Shown here: positions 9,546-20,559 of the stretch, one piece after another
Numbering within the stretch: the first letter of the stretch is position 1
How the letters are laid out: each line of letters opens with the position of its first letter
Origin: Bisporella sp. PMI_857
Lineage: Eukaryota; Ascomycota; Leotiomycetes; Helotiales; Helotiaceae
Direction: 5' to 3'
Assembly: GCA_021307315.1 (NCBI GenBank)
Contig: JAJSPD010000113.1
Location: 35,286 to 99,285, forward strand
Length of the DNA stretch: 64,000 nt
Made by a program: the position numbers and the translations under genes
Notes under the pieces: generated by a model
Seen by the model: only the letters and a program-made list of their open reading frames with translations
Databases searched by the model: none
What the model was told of the DNA's origin: nothing

Positions 9546-12500
9546 TCATCTTGATGTCGATAGAGCTCCTTCAGAATCTAAACGTGATACATTGCCTTGA
9601 AGATCGCTCGCCGGCTCTTCTCTGCCTTTTATGGCCTCTCTTTCCTTGATCTCTAAATCCTGAAGAATTTCCTGTAAACTTTGACACGTCGGATGATTTG
9701 GTCCAACAACTTTTTTATATCCTGCAAAAGCCTTTAAATACATGATTCTAGCCTTTCTGAAATCGGCTTGACGTTTGAAGAGGGAGCCGAGACCCCACAG
9801 CGTGTTAAGCGCAGGAATATAAATTGTGATATTATCTGCACTAAGCGCCGTCTCGTAGCCTCGCAGCGCTCGCCTGTACATCTGCTCAGCCTCCGCGAGC
9901 TTGCCCTGGCCAGCGTAGAGGATCCCGAGGTTGCTGACTGTCTGGAGCGTTGACGTGTGCTCTGTGCCGAGCGCCGTTTCTTTGCCTCGCAGCACTCGCT
10001 CGTACATTTGCTCAGCCTCCGCGAGCTTGCCTTGGTCAGCGTAGAGGATCCCGAGGTTGTTGACTGTATCGAGCGTCGACGTGTGCTCTGCGCCGAGCGC
10101 CATTTCTTTGCCTCGCAGCGCTCGCTCGTACATTTGCTCGGCCAACACGAGCTTGCCCTGAGCTTTATAAAGAGTCCCGAGATTGTTGACTGTCTGGAGC
10201 GTCGACGTGTGCTTTGCGCCGAGCGCTGTCTCGCTGCCTTGCAGCGCTCGTTTGTACATTTGCTCAGCCTTCGCAAGCTTGCCTTGGTCAGCGTAAAGGG
10301 CCCCGAGGTTGTTGACTGTATCGAGCGTCGACGTGTGCTCTGCGCCGAGCGCCGTTTCTTTGCCTTGCAGCGCTCGCTTGTACATCCGCTCAGCTTCCGC
10401 GAGCTTGCCCTGGCCAGCGTAGAGAATCCCGAGGTTGTTGACTGTCTGGAGCGTTGACGTGTGCTCTGCGCCGAGCACCGTTTCTTTGCCTCGCAGCGCC
10501 CGCTCAAACATCTGCTCAGCCTCCGCAAGCTTGCCTTGAGCTCTATAGAGATTCCCGAGGTTGTTGACTATATCGAGCGTCGACGTGTGCTCTGCGCCGA
10601 GCGCCGTCTCGCTGCCTCGCAGTGCGCGCTCGTACATCCGCTCAGCCTCTGCGAGCTTGCCTTGGTCAGCGTAAAGGATCCCGAGGTTGTTGACTGTCTG
10701 GAGCGTTGACGTGTGCTCTGTGCCGAGCGCCATTTCTTTGCCTCGCAGCGCTCGCTCGTACATCTGCTCAGCCTCCGCGAGCTTGCCTTGGTCAGCGTAG
10801 AGGATCCCGAGGTTGTTGACTGTATCGAGCGTCGACGTGTGCTCTGTGCCAAGTGCCGTTTCTTTGCCTCGCAGCGCTCGCTCGTACATCTGTTCAGCCT
10901 TTGCGAGCTTGCCCTGGTCAGCGTAAAGGTTCCCGAGATTGTTGACTGTATTAAGCGTCGACGTGTGCTTTGCGCCGAGCGCTATTTCGCTGCCTCGCAG
11001 CGCTCGCTTGTACATCTGCTCGGCCTCCGCGAGCTTGCCCTGGTCAGCGTAAAGGATCCCGAGGTTGTTGACTGTCTGGAGCGTCGACGTGTGCTCTGCG
11101 CCGAGCGCCGTTTCGCTGCCTCGCAGCGCTCGCTCGTACATTTGCTCAGCCTTCGCAAGCTTGCCTTGGTCAGCGTAAAGGGCCCCGAGGTTGTTGACTG
11201 TCTGGAGCGTTGACGTGTGTTCTGCGCCGAGCGCCGTTTCTTTGCTTTGCAGCGCTCGCTTGTACATTTGCTCAGCCTCCGCGAGCTTGCCCTGGCTAGC
11301 GTAGAGGATCCCGAGGTTGTTGACTGTCTGGAGCGTTGACGTGTGCTCTGCGCCGAGCGCCATTTCTTTGCCTCGCAGCGCTCGCTCGTACATCTGCTCA
11401 GCCTTTGCGAGCTTGCCTTGGTCAGCGTAGAGGGCCCCGAGGTTGTTGACTATATCGAGCGTCGACGTGTGCTCTGCGCCGAGCGCTATTTCGCTACCTC
11501 GCAGCGCTCGCTCGTACATCTGCTCAGCCTCCGCGAGCTTGCCCTGGTCAGCGTAAAGGATCCCGAGGTTGTTGCATATCAATGCCATGCCGTCGTTTGT
11601 AGCCAAGCCGTTTATTATAATATAAGAACACCTGGCTGCATGCTGGAGAAGCCGTCGTTGCGTCAGCCACGGCCGAATAGCCTGATTTCCTGGAACATGT
11701 GATGCTACAGACTTCACTGCTACCCTGGCAAGGCCGTAGTCCCATTCTTGGTTGAGAGCGTGTACTGTCCACGAGTGAACGCATCCATGAATACTATACC
11801 CTTGTGACTCGAGTAGCTCTAACGATGGCTTATCCACTTCTACGAGCCCGTGGTCAGTAAGTACCCGTATCGCTCCGTGAAAGCTTAATTCATCTTCAGT
11901 GAGCTCTCGTATCCAATCTGGGTCTTCGGTGTCGCTATGCTGAAGGAGCTCAAACCACACATCTTGGTTATCGAAGTATGCCCATAGTCGAAGAAGCTGA
12001 GCCGAGATTAGGCTTCGTTGCTCGACGCGCTCAAATGAAATCTGCCATGTGGAATAAAGTGTTCGGTCTTCATACGAGCTCAATTCAGGACTTGTCTTCT
12101 GCAGCTTCGCCCATGATTTCTTGTATAAGCGAAGATAGTCCGAGAAAGCTATCGCAGCTTGCTTAAGGTATGCTCCAGCTGTTGCTAAAGCAAGAGGGAG
12201 CCCGTCCAACTCTTTAGCGAGCTCTGCGGCATCCGCATCTGCGTATAAATTAGCATAGATTAGCATTACTATCCTTGCGTAGAATACGGCTTACTATCCA
12301 TTACTCCCTCCCTATGCGATGTATTTGACAAAATCTTCAGACTGTCGCGCAAATCCTTTAGCTTTGTGACATGTATAGAGTGCCCGATCTGAACTTGTGA
12401 CGACCGTGTGGTAATAAGCACTGAGCCTTGATATGCTTCGGGAAGAAATTTCGTGATATCTACTGCAGCGGGATGTTTGTTGCTTACTAGACTTGGGTTG

Positions 12501-13711
12501 TCGTAATTGTCGTATATCATTAGCCATCGCGTGTTATTAAGCAGACCTTGCCACGCCTTAACAGCATCAATAACTTCGTCGAGGTTTTTCATATTAACGC
12601 TGCTGAGCCAGCGGGCTGAAGGGTGTTCTTGTAGTATTTGCCTTGCTATCTTAGCAAAGCTTTGCTTCAGAGAATCTTCATCCTTGATGTTGAGCCAGAA
12701 TATCGCCGAGTAATTGTCTTTATGCCGCTTTGCGTACGCAACAGCCAATTGTGTCTTGCCGATCCCGCCGAGACCATGAAGAACAGCGGTACGCCGGGAG
12801 CCGTCGCCGCGTAGTACCTCGTGTATATCTCTAAGTTCATTCTCTCTTGCCACGAAATGTTCGATGTCAGAGATTGTAGTGAGACTGAACTGGATGGAAA
12901 AGTTCTCGTAATTGATCCCTACATAAGTTCATTACTTCTGTATAACTTATTCTTGATTAAATGAGAATAGAATACCTTTTTGCTTCTTGTTAATCGCCTC
13001 CCGGAGCCGCCCTATTGCATTCGCTTGCCCTTCGCCATAGATAAGCGGTATGTGAACGTCAAAGATGCCAAGCAGCGAGTACGCCGTGTCTTCTTCGCGA
13101 GTAGTTTGACGAGTTTCTGCCCATGACATTCGTTCGGTTGCGCTGAACTCAGCTAAAGGACCTCCTCGAAGAGCTTTGCTAGGAATTCTTGTTATCTCGC
13201 AAATGCGTCGCTCTAGGGATAATTTGTCGCCTAGAGGCTTCCGGTCCTTAGAGAAGAACTCAGCTGATGTCGGAGCAATAAGCTCTTGAAGGGTCCAGCC
13301 TCGCGTAAACCATCTGCTTGCTCGGAATGCCATTTCCCATGGTAGCTGATCAGACTTGTCGCCAATGTCGATGACAGGCGACGAAACATCTGGCAGATAG
13401 ATGTAACACTTCGCCGCATCACGGTACCAGCGAAACATAGAGTTTATAGCCTCTGCGAGCTCAGTGCTGTTCGATTTGTCGATACAACAAGTATCTACCC
13501 AAAAGTATTGAAAGCCATCACGTCTAGCTTGTTCTCCACAGAATCGGATCTTGTCAAAACCAGTCTTGCTCACTCCATTCCCCTCCATCATGTCCTTGAA
13601 GGTGACCTCCTCCAGTCCCCATGTGTGTGAGAGTATAGCATATGGGGGAATATTGTGGAAGAACTCCGTCAGGCTGAAATCGCCATCGTTGTTATAGTGT
13701 AGCAATCGCAT
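9546..13711 (-). CDS. HET-NB-ARC-TPR NOD-like receptor, 3 exons, 1350 aa
   Basis: Exons (minus) 13711-12976, 12918-12295 and 12238-9546 join in frame to 1350 aa. Residues 1-245 are a HET domain (AILSHTWG near 27, WVDTCCIDK, WFTRGWTLQEL, then DTAYSLLGIFDV...YGEG). Residues about 262-480 are NB-ARC: P-loop GLGGIGKT (294-301), Walker B RWLMIYDNYDN, SVLITTRSS and LDGLPLALA. A helical spacer follows, then about 680-1290 holds 14 nearly identical 42-aa TPR units (NNLGxLYADQGKLAEAEQMY) and one diverged unit. Both introns are GT-AG: 12919-12975 (57 bp) and 12239-12294 (56 bp; donor GTAAGC, branch GCTAATC). Fungal proteins of this build act in non-self recognition: repeats sense a ligand, NB-ARC oligomerises, and the HET domain triggers incompatibility cell death. 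No stop or frameshift; looks functional. The next gene upstream (patatin-ankyrin) is on the same strand. Confidence 0.93.
9842..11576 (-). repeat. Tandem 126-bp repeats encoding the TPR array
   Basis: About 14 direct units of 126 bp (42 codons), differing at few positions, plus a diverged unit at the 3' end of the coding sequence. Differences concentrate in a few codons (for example GILY/GALY/GNLY/GTLY and KET/SET/KEM/SEI), while the TPR framework is constant. This suggests ongoing unequal exchange or gene conversion, as known for repeat domains of fungal NLRs. Confidence 0.95.
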
Positions 13712-14692
13712 TATTCGACCAGGTTCCGGGATCGCAAGAAAGAGGAATCTCGGTAGTTATTGAGCCGTCAAGTTGGCACAGATGTGAAGTGAGGTGAGGA
13801 TTGGAAAGGACATTGGGTTGAGGCTGGCGCCGTCAGCTGAGCGGTAGCCTCATGGCATGGTGTCGTCGTGCATCAGCCACTTCAGAATATCCTGGCGGCT
13901 GTCAGCATGCGTCGTCTTTCTATACATCTTGTGGTGAGGAAGAATGTACATCAGCATGTAGGCACACGGCTGTATAAACGCAAAGGTGGTGATATATCAA
14001 GGAGGCTAGAAAATGGTTATAGCAACTTATTTGATTCAGTAATAATTAACAAAAAGGTCAGCAAGCGGGCGGCACTCGGGCAGGCCGCGGAAACGCGTGC
14101 GCCAATACTCGATAAGTCGCCATACTCCCGGTACCATATAGAGGCCTGCTACAAAGGCTTCACGGCGCAGTCGGTCATAACTTACCTGCGGTGATGAAGA
14201 TGGGTTTGGGTACGATTCAGCGGCTCAAGGTAGAGCGAAAGGCAGGCACGGCTGCTCATGGAAGTTTCTAGAAGAACGCCCCACTTATATAAATTTGGTA
14301 TAATGTACAAAATAATACGACAAGCATGACTGTTAATATTGTATTATATAAGCGTAAATATTAGCTTGGCATTTTGTATACCACCCGCCTTTAGTCCGGA
14401 TAAACTCGGCATGCAGGTTTCCTTGTGCTTTGTATCTTCAAACCTTAGAACCCTATTTATTCTTAATAGAAGCTTTGTGTTACGGTCCCGAAATTTGGAG
14501 ATAGGCCAATGGTCATGATAGAGCAGGGGGGAACATCTAAAACGGTTTTCAACGCCGTCGACGGGACAATCGACAGAATCACTACTACAGTGGTATTTTC
14601 TTACTGTAATCCGAATCCTTGTGAAGAAATAGGTAAAGAACAATAGCAAACTGATTATAACTTTATATATTTACGTGGTAGAGATTTGAGAC
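13712..14692. other. Upstream region of the NLR gene, no convincing gene
   Basis: A 108-aa plus-strand frame (13868-14194) has no recognisable motif and lies in the likely NLR promoter region. 14200-14692 is AT-rich with only short frames. Confidence 0.45.
13818..13860 (-). promoter_or_regulatory. Possible shared upstream block of the NLR gene
   Basis: About 110-150 bp upstream of the NLR start. It contains AGGCTGGCGC, the palindrome TCAGCTGA (13833-13840) and TGGCATG, in the same order as a block upstream of the patatin-ankyrin gene (17841-17889). The similarity is short and could be chance. Confidence 0.25.
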
Positions 14693-14700
14693 CCCTAAAC

Positions 14701-15120
14701 GGAATCGATTAAAACGTGCACGAATAGCGTCTCCACAATTACCCACTATTTCCTTTATTAAGGGATTTAAGCGAAACCTGCATATGCGCTTTTCTATTTT
14801 CAGAATTTTGCTATGCTGCTGTACTAAGCGAACTACGCTAAGCCTAATTGTATTTGAAATCGGATTTTTGTTTTTGAAATAAACCGCGTTATCAAATATA
14901 TAAAAGTATATATTTAATCGATTTGTTTAATTTAAATCTATCGGATTTCAATAAACTAAATTTTATTTTTAATGGTTGTTGTTTAATATAAGTATTATGT
15001 TGTAAAATTGTACCAAATTGCAACACGAAACTTTCACAAGTTCCGCACTTGCGGAAATAAAAGCGGCATGCCATAATATTTGGTGTGTTGGCGCTATTCG
15101 TGCACGTTTTAATCGATTCC
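14701..15120. mobile_element. hAT-type MITE, 420 bp, 29-bp perfect inverted repeats, 8-bp duplication
   Basis: Perfect 29-bp terminal inverted repeats at 14701-14729 and 15092-15120, starting GGAATCGATTAAAACG. The flanks are an exact 8-bp duplication CCCTAAAC (14693-14700 and 15121-15128). An 8-bp duplication is the hallmark of hAT elements. The interior is AT-rich, with one 60-aa minus-strand frame (15074-14892) lacking transposase motifs, so it is non-autonomous. Confidence 0.88.
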
Positions 15121-15186
15121 CCCTAAACCATGAAGGCGTTTCGGCACGCAGGGATAGACGTTAGGACGTAACTTAGAAAAAAAAAA

Positions 15187-15251
15187 GAACAAGTCAACCA
15201 CCTACAACGAGCATATATAGCACTGCGCTGAGATCGCGGTGCTACGTGCCC
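15187..15251 (-). repeat. Dispersed repeat, copy 1 of a GGGCACGTAGCACC family
   Basis: On the minus strand it starts GGGCACGTAGCACCGCGATC and runs into GCGCAGTGCTA...GCTCGTTG. Copies in plus orientation at 19948-20010 and 45120-45184. Function unknown; the flanks differ, so it is a fragment of a larger repeat. Confidence 0.6.
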
Positions 15252-15579
15252 CGTGGGTAACCGACTTAAGCTATTGCAAGTCGTCAATACGAAGAAGGTA
15301 TCACAGAGAGTGATACCAACAGTATAGTAAAAGGTGAATTGAGTGTGTCGCTAAATTTTTAGTTAAGTATTTTTAGCGAGGTCCATTTCCAGACGCTTGT
15401 GGCTGTACATCCCTGCCCTTTTGTCTCTAAGACCATGCTGACTGTCATCGCAGACTGGAGCCTACCGTCCCGCTTAATTCCTACCTACAGCATCATACCG
15501 CTCTTCAACTTTGTAGAACCGGCATCTCAACCATTTGGCTGGTCTATGACTAAGAGCACGTTAAAACATGGTGAACAAA

Positions 15580-15777
15580 TGTTGGTATGCCTCCTCCTTA
15601 CCTTCCACGGGGCAACGGGCGTAGCTCTGTAGGCTACGCTCTTGCTCTTGATGGATATGGTAATTGTTGTTGTATTAGGTTCTACTCTAGATTCTACAAA
15701 ATGGGGGTTGTGCGGACCACGTGACCTGATGGGTCGTATGTGGATCCGTAAACCCCTACTTCCTACAACAAAAGTCT
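15580..15777 (-). repeat. Solo LTR, family E, 198 bp
   Basis: On the minus strand it starts TGTAGGAAGTAGGGG and ends CCAACA-like TG...CA termini. Exact 5-bp duplication ACAAA (15575-15579 and 15778-15782). The second copy is at 45567-45755. Confidence 0.85.
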
Positions 15778-15939
15778 CATAAAAAATAGTTAGATTGAAA
15801 GTCTGTTCTATAACTAGGCTATAGACATGGAAATGAGTCTGACGATCCAAACGATACAGACGATCTTCGTTGCAGGCTTGTTATAACGGTCAAGGCGCGC
15901 GAACCACTCTTGACCGACCAGTGGGTTCGTGAACCCATG

Positions 15940-17756
15940 TTACCGATAGTCCTTTCGATATAGGAACGCTTTCCATATCCCGTACTTCATTCGTTCTAGC
16001 ATATTTGGACATAAAAGTCTGAAAATAGTATCTCGACTAGTGGCCCATGCCTGATAAACTGGCGTCGCATTATCACTGTTTGGAATCATGGCTGATGCTC
16101 CTGCACACATGAGGAGTTCGCAAAACGTAAAGTTCCCCTTGCGAACAGCATAATGCAGTGCAGTGCACCCTTCCGAATCTTGACTGTCAATGTCACATCC
16201 CTCGCGAATAAGAATCTTCCCAACACTAAGCTGATTAGATTCGATGGCCTGATGAAGAGGCGAGATACGGAAGAGCTTAGCGTAATAGGCCAAGGCCAAG
16301 CCATTTGATGGTGGTTCTTGTTGAAGAAGACTTTCGAATTTCGTGAACTAGTTGAGTATTTCAATTCATATAATTTTTAACTGGCACGATAGAGGACATT
16401 TACCTTATAGTTCGGGACTGCCATGAGCTTCCTCTGAACGGCGTTTAAATCGCCTCTTTGAATGTCGTCCTGGAAATTTTGGATTTCAGAAGCTGCTATA
16501 CCTGCTATGTTCGTATGGATTCTTTGTTGTCCCAAACTATCAGAGCTGAGAATACTTATTTCGTTTACTGCAGTTAAGTTATAAAATTGTTTTTAGTCAA
16601 CGGTATTCAGGTAGTAAATTGGAATATGTTAGTTAAGTATCCAGATCAAGATGATCACTTACACTTTAGGCCCGCAAGGGTGCCCGCACATGCCTGCATC
16701 TGATTGAAAACTTCCTGCGACTCCACGTACTCCCGTGTCGCCGACGCAATCTCTTTTATTTTCGTCGACTCTTCAAGTCCAATATCCTCTAATCCCCGAC
16801 TTACATTGAAACGGAAGTAGCGGCTGCTGTTGTCCAAGTATGCCTTGTCTCGCCGAAACTTCTCGGCCGTCTGCTCTGTCTCAGTAGCTATGTCCTTCAG
16901 AGTTCCCCAAATACCAAAGGCATCATCATAAAAAGCCTTCAACGATGTGACACCCATTCCCAACGAGACGAGACACTGGACTTTGCCCTCAACCGGCTCC
17001 GGTCCCCACATCAGCTGGGCCTGGTTCCAAAGCTCCATCACTGGATTGTTCGCCCCTGTTGCTCCATCCACAAACTCTTCTTTGTACCGGCCGATCGCGA
17101 TGGGGTCGAAGAATGACGATGCTGCCGCTGTTGCGCGGCAGGCTTCCCATACCTTGACGCTGTTTAAAAGGTCGTTGTGACCGCGAGGGGATTGATAGCT
17201 TGTAAGGCACTGTATGCCCCGGGTCTGCTTTCTCGTTGCGCATACGAACCTGTGCAGTATCATTAGTTTAGCTTAGTAAAGTATTTCGGCGGAAGACTAA
17301 GCTGCACTCACACTTTACAGGTTGCATCCGTGGTGTCTTTCAGCAGTATATTCTCCTGAAGGCCCTGCTTCGTGATGATCTCCTTTACCGCTTGTTCCAG
17401 CTCGTCTGAGTCGAACCGCCCTTGGATCTGGCCTTTGACTGACACTCTATGCCGCTTTTTTTGGAATATTCTATCCGAGAGCTGCAGATATGCGTCAATG
17501 CATTCGTCGATGCTCATCTTCAGCCGGCCGAGCATGATCGCGATTAGCCTGGTCGGTCAGCAGGGACATCAATAAACGCGACTGGACTAACTTGCCCGCC
17601 AGTGCTTGTTCCCCCAATTATGTCAAAGCAGTCGCACGGCTTTGGAGGGTTCTCTGGGTCGATAGTCTCCATGAGTTGCTGGAGGATCATAAGTGCAGAC
17701 AGCCCACGGACTCCACCGCCATCAAGCGCGAGTAAACGAAGTTCTTTGTCTGGCAT
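15940..17756 (-). CDS. Patatin-like phospholipase with C-terminal ankyrin repeats, 5 exons, 518 aa
   Basis: Exons (minus) 17756-17596, 17548-17312, 17249-16663, 16567-16404 and 16347-15940 sum to 519 codons in frame. The N-terminus shows the patatin oxyanion loop DGGGVRG (12-18), the nucleophile box GGTSTGG (48-54, Ser51) and the dyad Asp194 in VDGATG, so lipid acyl hydrolase activity is expected. Residues about 385-500 form two or three ankyrin repeats (SPLHQAIESN, GCTALHYAVRKGN). Intron 1 appears to be a GC-AG intron (17549-17595, donor GCAAGT, branch CTGAC); introns 2-4 are GT-AG (17250-17311, 16568-16662, 16348-16403). Patatin is a common effector domain of fungal NLRs; here no NB-ARC is present and ankyrins follow directly. 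It shares strand and neighbourhood with the HET-NLR and may be a partner or a shortened NLR relative. Confidence 0.9.
17549..17595 (-). other. Inferred GC-AG intron of the patatin gene
   Basis: Only a GC donor (GCAAGT, a perfect extended consensus) keeps the conserved GTSTGG-LIAIML junction in frame. The nearby GT (GTTAGT, 4 bp further) breaks the phase. 47 bp, branch site CTGAC, acceptor CCAG. Confidence 0.7.
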
Positions 17757-19359
17757 TTTGTGAATCTTGACTTGCTAAATCGGCATTACAGTGGGCTGTC
17801 AAGTGTGCTGTGGGGTGGACTGTTGAGATGAGGGGTTGAATTAAGGCTGACGCTTATCGATTCAGCTGAACAGCCATCGTGGTGGCATGCTGCAGCTGAG
17901 ACCGCGGCAATCCAGCCAGTCGCTTGTGAAAGCTATATTGCTTATGAAATGATTCCAGGCGCGATTAAAGGATAGTAGATGTGTCGTTGATGGTACAGTC
18001 GACGGATGTGGACACAGCTGCCCACATTTCCAGCAATCTTCTCTCGACTTGGTGCAAGTATACAAAGGAAAGCAGAAGTGTATGACACAGTTTGCGAGGT
18101 CTAAGGGCGAGTACTGTAGGTACTGTACAGTATGGGAGCCAGATGTGGGCCGCTTACTACACAAGCCGAAATACTTCTGATCAGCTAGATACTGTATGGA
18201 TAGCAAAAGTCCAGGCGCCTAAATTTACCGTCAGCCAAGAATGGAGGTCAGCAGGATATAGTGGTTTTCTAGGGCTTTCGTCTAATTCCTGCTAGGCGGC
18301 TTTAGCGGTCTGTCCGCTGTAGGTCGCTGGCGGGTAACCCTAAAGGCTATCGAAGGGATATCTTTTATTCGTATCGGTTGTCCAAGATCAGACATTTGTA
18401 ACAAGTACTTAACGATAACATCTTTTTCGTACAGTTTGAGGTACTGTTGGCCCTGAGCCTTCACATCTATCGAGGGTCGTCCGCGAGCACGATGATGGAG
18501 TATAGAGCGAGGAACATTGCCATGATCTGCGAGAGCACGATATGGTTTATGTCGAATCAGGAACTATAGTTTGCCACTTACTCTCCTTACGCGGCTCCTA
18601 AGGGCTGAGTCGTCATCATTCGTAATGACTTATGCACTCCTCTTGCATATAAGAAGAGCTGCTTCCCGTATGTAGAAAACTTCAGAGATCAATCAATCGT
18701 TCATTGCATTACTTTGTGAACTTCCTGAATCGATAGGATGCCTTTTTAAGGTACCTCCCTGTACATGCCACACAAGCCACAGGCTTACCCCGCAGTCCCT
18801 TAAAAAAGTTATATATACAAATTAGCGACACTCAATTCGCCGTTTACTGTAGTTGCGTACGGCTTCTCTTATATAGATAATTGCAGCACCAAGCCCTTGA
18901 AGTGCGGCCGTGTAGTGTGTACATATTGATCATGATTGGCGAAACAAAAAAACCGAGTTAACATAAAATGAAATACAGATCTGAGTAATTTGTGTGTGTG
19001 AAAAGTCTTCAGCGCTAGCGTTCTCTGTACCTGGATCCTCATCCTACCCGAAACACTGTAGCGTGTAACAACTCAAGCTGAACAGGGATCTCGATCCGTA
19101 GATCTAGGTAGAAGGACTCAGAGGTGTGAACAACTATCAATTGTTATAACTAAGAGAACAAGCTACAGGCAGAAGAAGGAAAGGAGAGTAGTGCTTTATA
19201 TACAGGAGGCTGGCCAGGGGCTAGTGTAAGCGAGTCCTGTAGCGTCAGTCGCCAAGCTCTGGGATGCCGAGCCCTGTAGCAACAGGGGCCAAGCTCGAGA
19301 TAGGGCCAGGGCCGTGACATAGCGAGGCAAAACCTTCCAGGCACGAAGCCTCGGGTACA
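17757..19359. other. Non-coding region upstream of the patatin gene
   Basis: 17841-17889 carries a block resembling the one upstream of the NLR gene. Only short overlapping frames are present. A short sequence near 18826 (GCGACACTCAATTCGCC) recurs inverted near 15330-15350. 19124-19200 (TGTGAACAAC onward) looks like an LTR terminus on the minus strand, but I could not find its other end or a duplication. Confidence 0.4.
17841..17889 (-). promoter_or_regulatory. Possible shared upstream block of the patatin-ankyrin gene
   Basis: 85-135 bp upstream of the start. Same order of AAGGCTGACGC, TCAGCTGA and TGGCATG as at 13818-13860 upstream of the NLR. Weak evidence. Confidence 0.25.
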
Positions 19360-19860
19360 AAGACTGCACGTTTCCTTTTCCCAGGCTCCCACCATAACCT
19401 GAAGAAAGAGAGAAAGTGAGTGAGAAGATGCGCTGTCTCAGGAGCAGACTGAGCATGACTGTCCTTGAGAGTGTCTGTATAGTTCAATTATTTTCCCATG
19501 GCAAGACTGCCACTGCAACTTCGACAGCGATTGCATGTTTCCATCTTCCAGGCTCTACCCATCACCCAGGACAAAGTGAGAGAGAGTGTGTGTGAAAGAT
19601 GCGCTGTCTCGGAAGCAGACTGAGCATGGCTGTTCTCGATATTTTAATCCAAGGAAAAATAGTAAAAAGGTGCTGTCTCGAGAGCTCCCCAACATAACCG
19701 TCCTTCACATTGTTCATATCGCTCAATTATTTTTCCCACGGCGAAACTGCAACCGCACCCCCACTTGAAAGCAATGATCGCCTTGATATTGCTCGGCCAT
19801 TCTCCCCCATGGGCGAAACAGTAACTGCACGCTTCCCTCTTCCACTACTCCACCCCCTTT
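19360..19860. repeat. Diverged tandem repeat array, unit about 150 bp
   Basis: Blocks starting near 19366, 19521, 19670 and 19790 repeat the order CACGTTTCC...CCAGGCTC...GATGCGCTGTCTC...GCAGACTGAGCATG...CAATTATTTTCCC with growing divergence. No coding frame. Probably a decayed repeat or LTR interior. Confidence 0.55.
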
Positions 19861-19947
19861 GTTTCGTTTTTGTAGTTGTTCGTATCGCTTTCGTAAGTGA
19901 TGCTTCTTGTTTCTGATAACTTGCGGTTGCTCAAGCCGGTACCTACT

Positions 19948-20010
19948 GGGCACGTAGCACCGCGATATTGCGCAGTGCCAGTATGCTTGTTGCAGGTAGT
20001 GACTTGTTCT
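19948..20010 (+). repeat. Dispersed repeat, copy 2 of the GGGCACGTAGCACC family
   Basis: Shares GGGCACGTAGCACCGCGAT with 15187-15251 (inverted) and 45120-45184. Confidence 0.6.
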
Positions 20011-20128
20011 TGATTCTTTGCCATTGCTACATACAGAACGCTATAATTATCCGAGCGTTGCGGGGTATGTTATTCACGTGACCTTGGCTGTATGCCAACA
20101 GCAGTAAAATGTTACTTCGGATTGTGCT

Positions 20129-20306
20129 TGTTAGGATTTGAGGATCCAGGTAGCTGACATGTCTCTGGCTAAGCAGAGGACACTAGCGCAGAAGACATTT
20201 CACACACACAAATTACTATAGATCGGTATGTTAGATGCAACAATAAGGAGCCTGAACGGCATCCCCAATTCTTCCTGACTATCATTGTGTATTTCTCGTT
20301 CTATCA
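20129..20306 (+). repeat. LTR, family A, 178 bp, no target duplication seen
   Basis: Closely resembles the solo LTR at 42731-42915 (GGATTTGAG..., ...GTAGCTGACATGTC..., ...TCTCGTTCT). Starts TGTTAGG and ends ATCA. The flanking 5 bp do not match (GTGCT against TGTTG), so it may be half of a rearranged element. Confidence 0.65.
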
Positions 20307-20324
20307 TGTTGTGCGCGACCATGA

Positions 20325-20507
20325 TGTCAGGAATCGGCTTACGTAAGTAGGCCAAGGAGCTAGAAATCATTTCCCCTCATTTACAGCTCAGAACTGTAGA
20401 TAATATCATCATCTGTAACGCTCATACAAGCCTGTATTTTCATCACCGTGATACCCTCACAGATCCTCTAACTGACTCCTCTTGACTAATAAACCCTATT
20501 TCTGACA
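20325..20507 (+). repeat. Solo LTR, family B, 183 bp
   Basis: TGTCAG...CTGACA ends and an exact 5-bp duplication CATGA (20320-20324 and 20508-20512). A second copy at 43252-43436 and a fragment at 46266-46379. Confidence 0.9.
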
Positions 20508-20559
20508 CATGATAGAAATGAGGGTTCATCACATGACATGCCAAGCTAGGTCACATGAT

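Noticed and set aside
9842..11576. Regular repeat array resembling a CRISPR at first sight
   Set aside because: Units are contiguous 126-bp coding repeats without unique spacers, in a eukaryotic gene.
9957..11702. Long plus-strand open frames over the TPR array (repeating MLCAERR.., LVHLLSLRELALVSV..)
   Set aside because: They are antisense shadows of the 126-bp coding repeats. The repeat length is a multiple of three, so any open frame in one unit is open in all.
13868..14194. 108-aa plus-strand frame upstream of the NLR
   Set aside because: No motif or typical codon pattern; overlaps the expected promoter.
14693..15128. CCCTAAAC as telomeric repeat
   Set aside because: Only one copy on each side of an inverted-repeat element; it is the 8-bp target duplication.
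19124..19500. LTR beginning TGTGAACAAC
   Set aside because: Looks like an LTR end, but no partner end or duplication seen.
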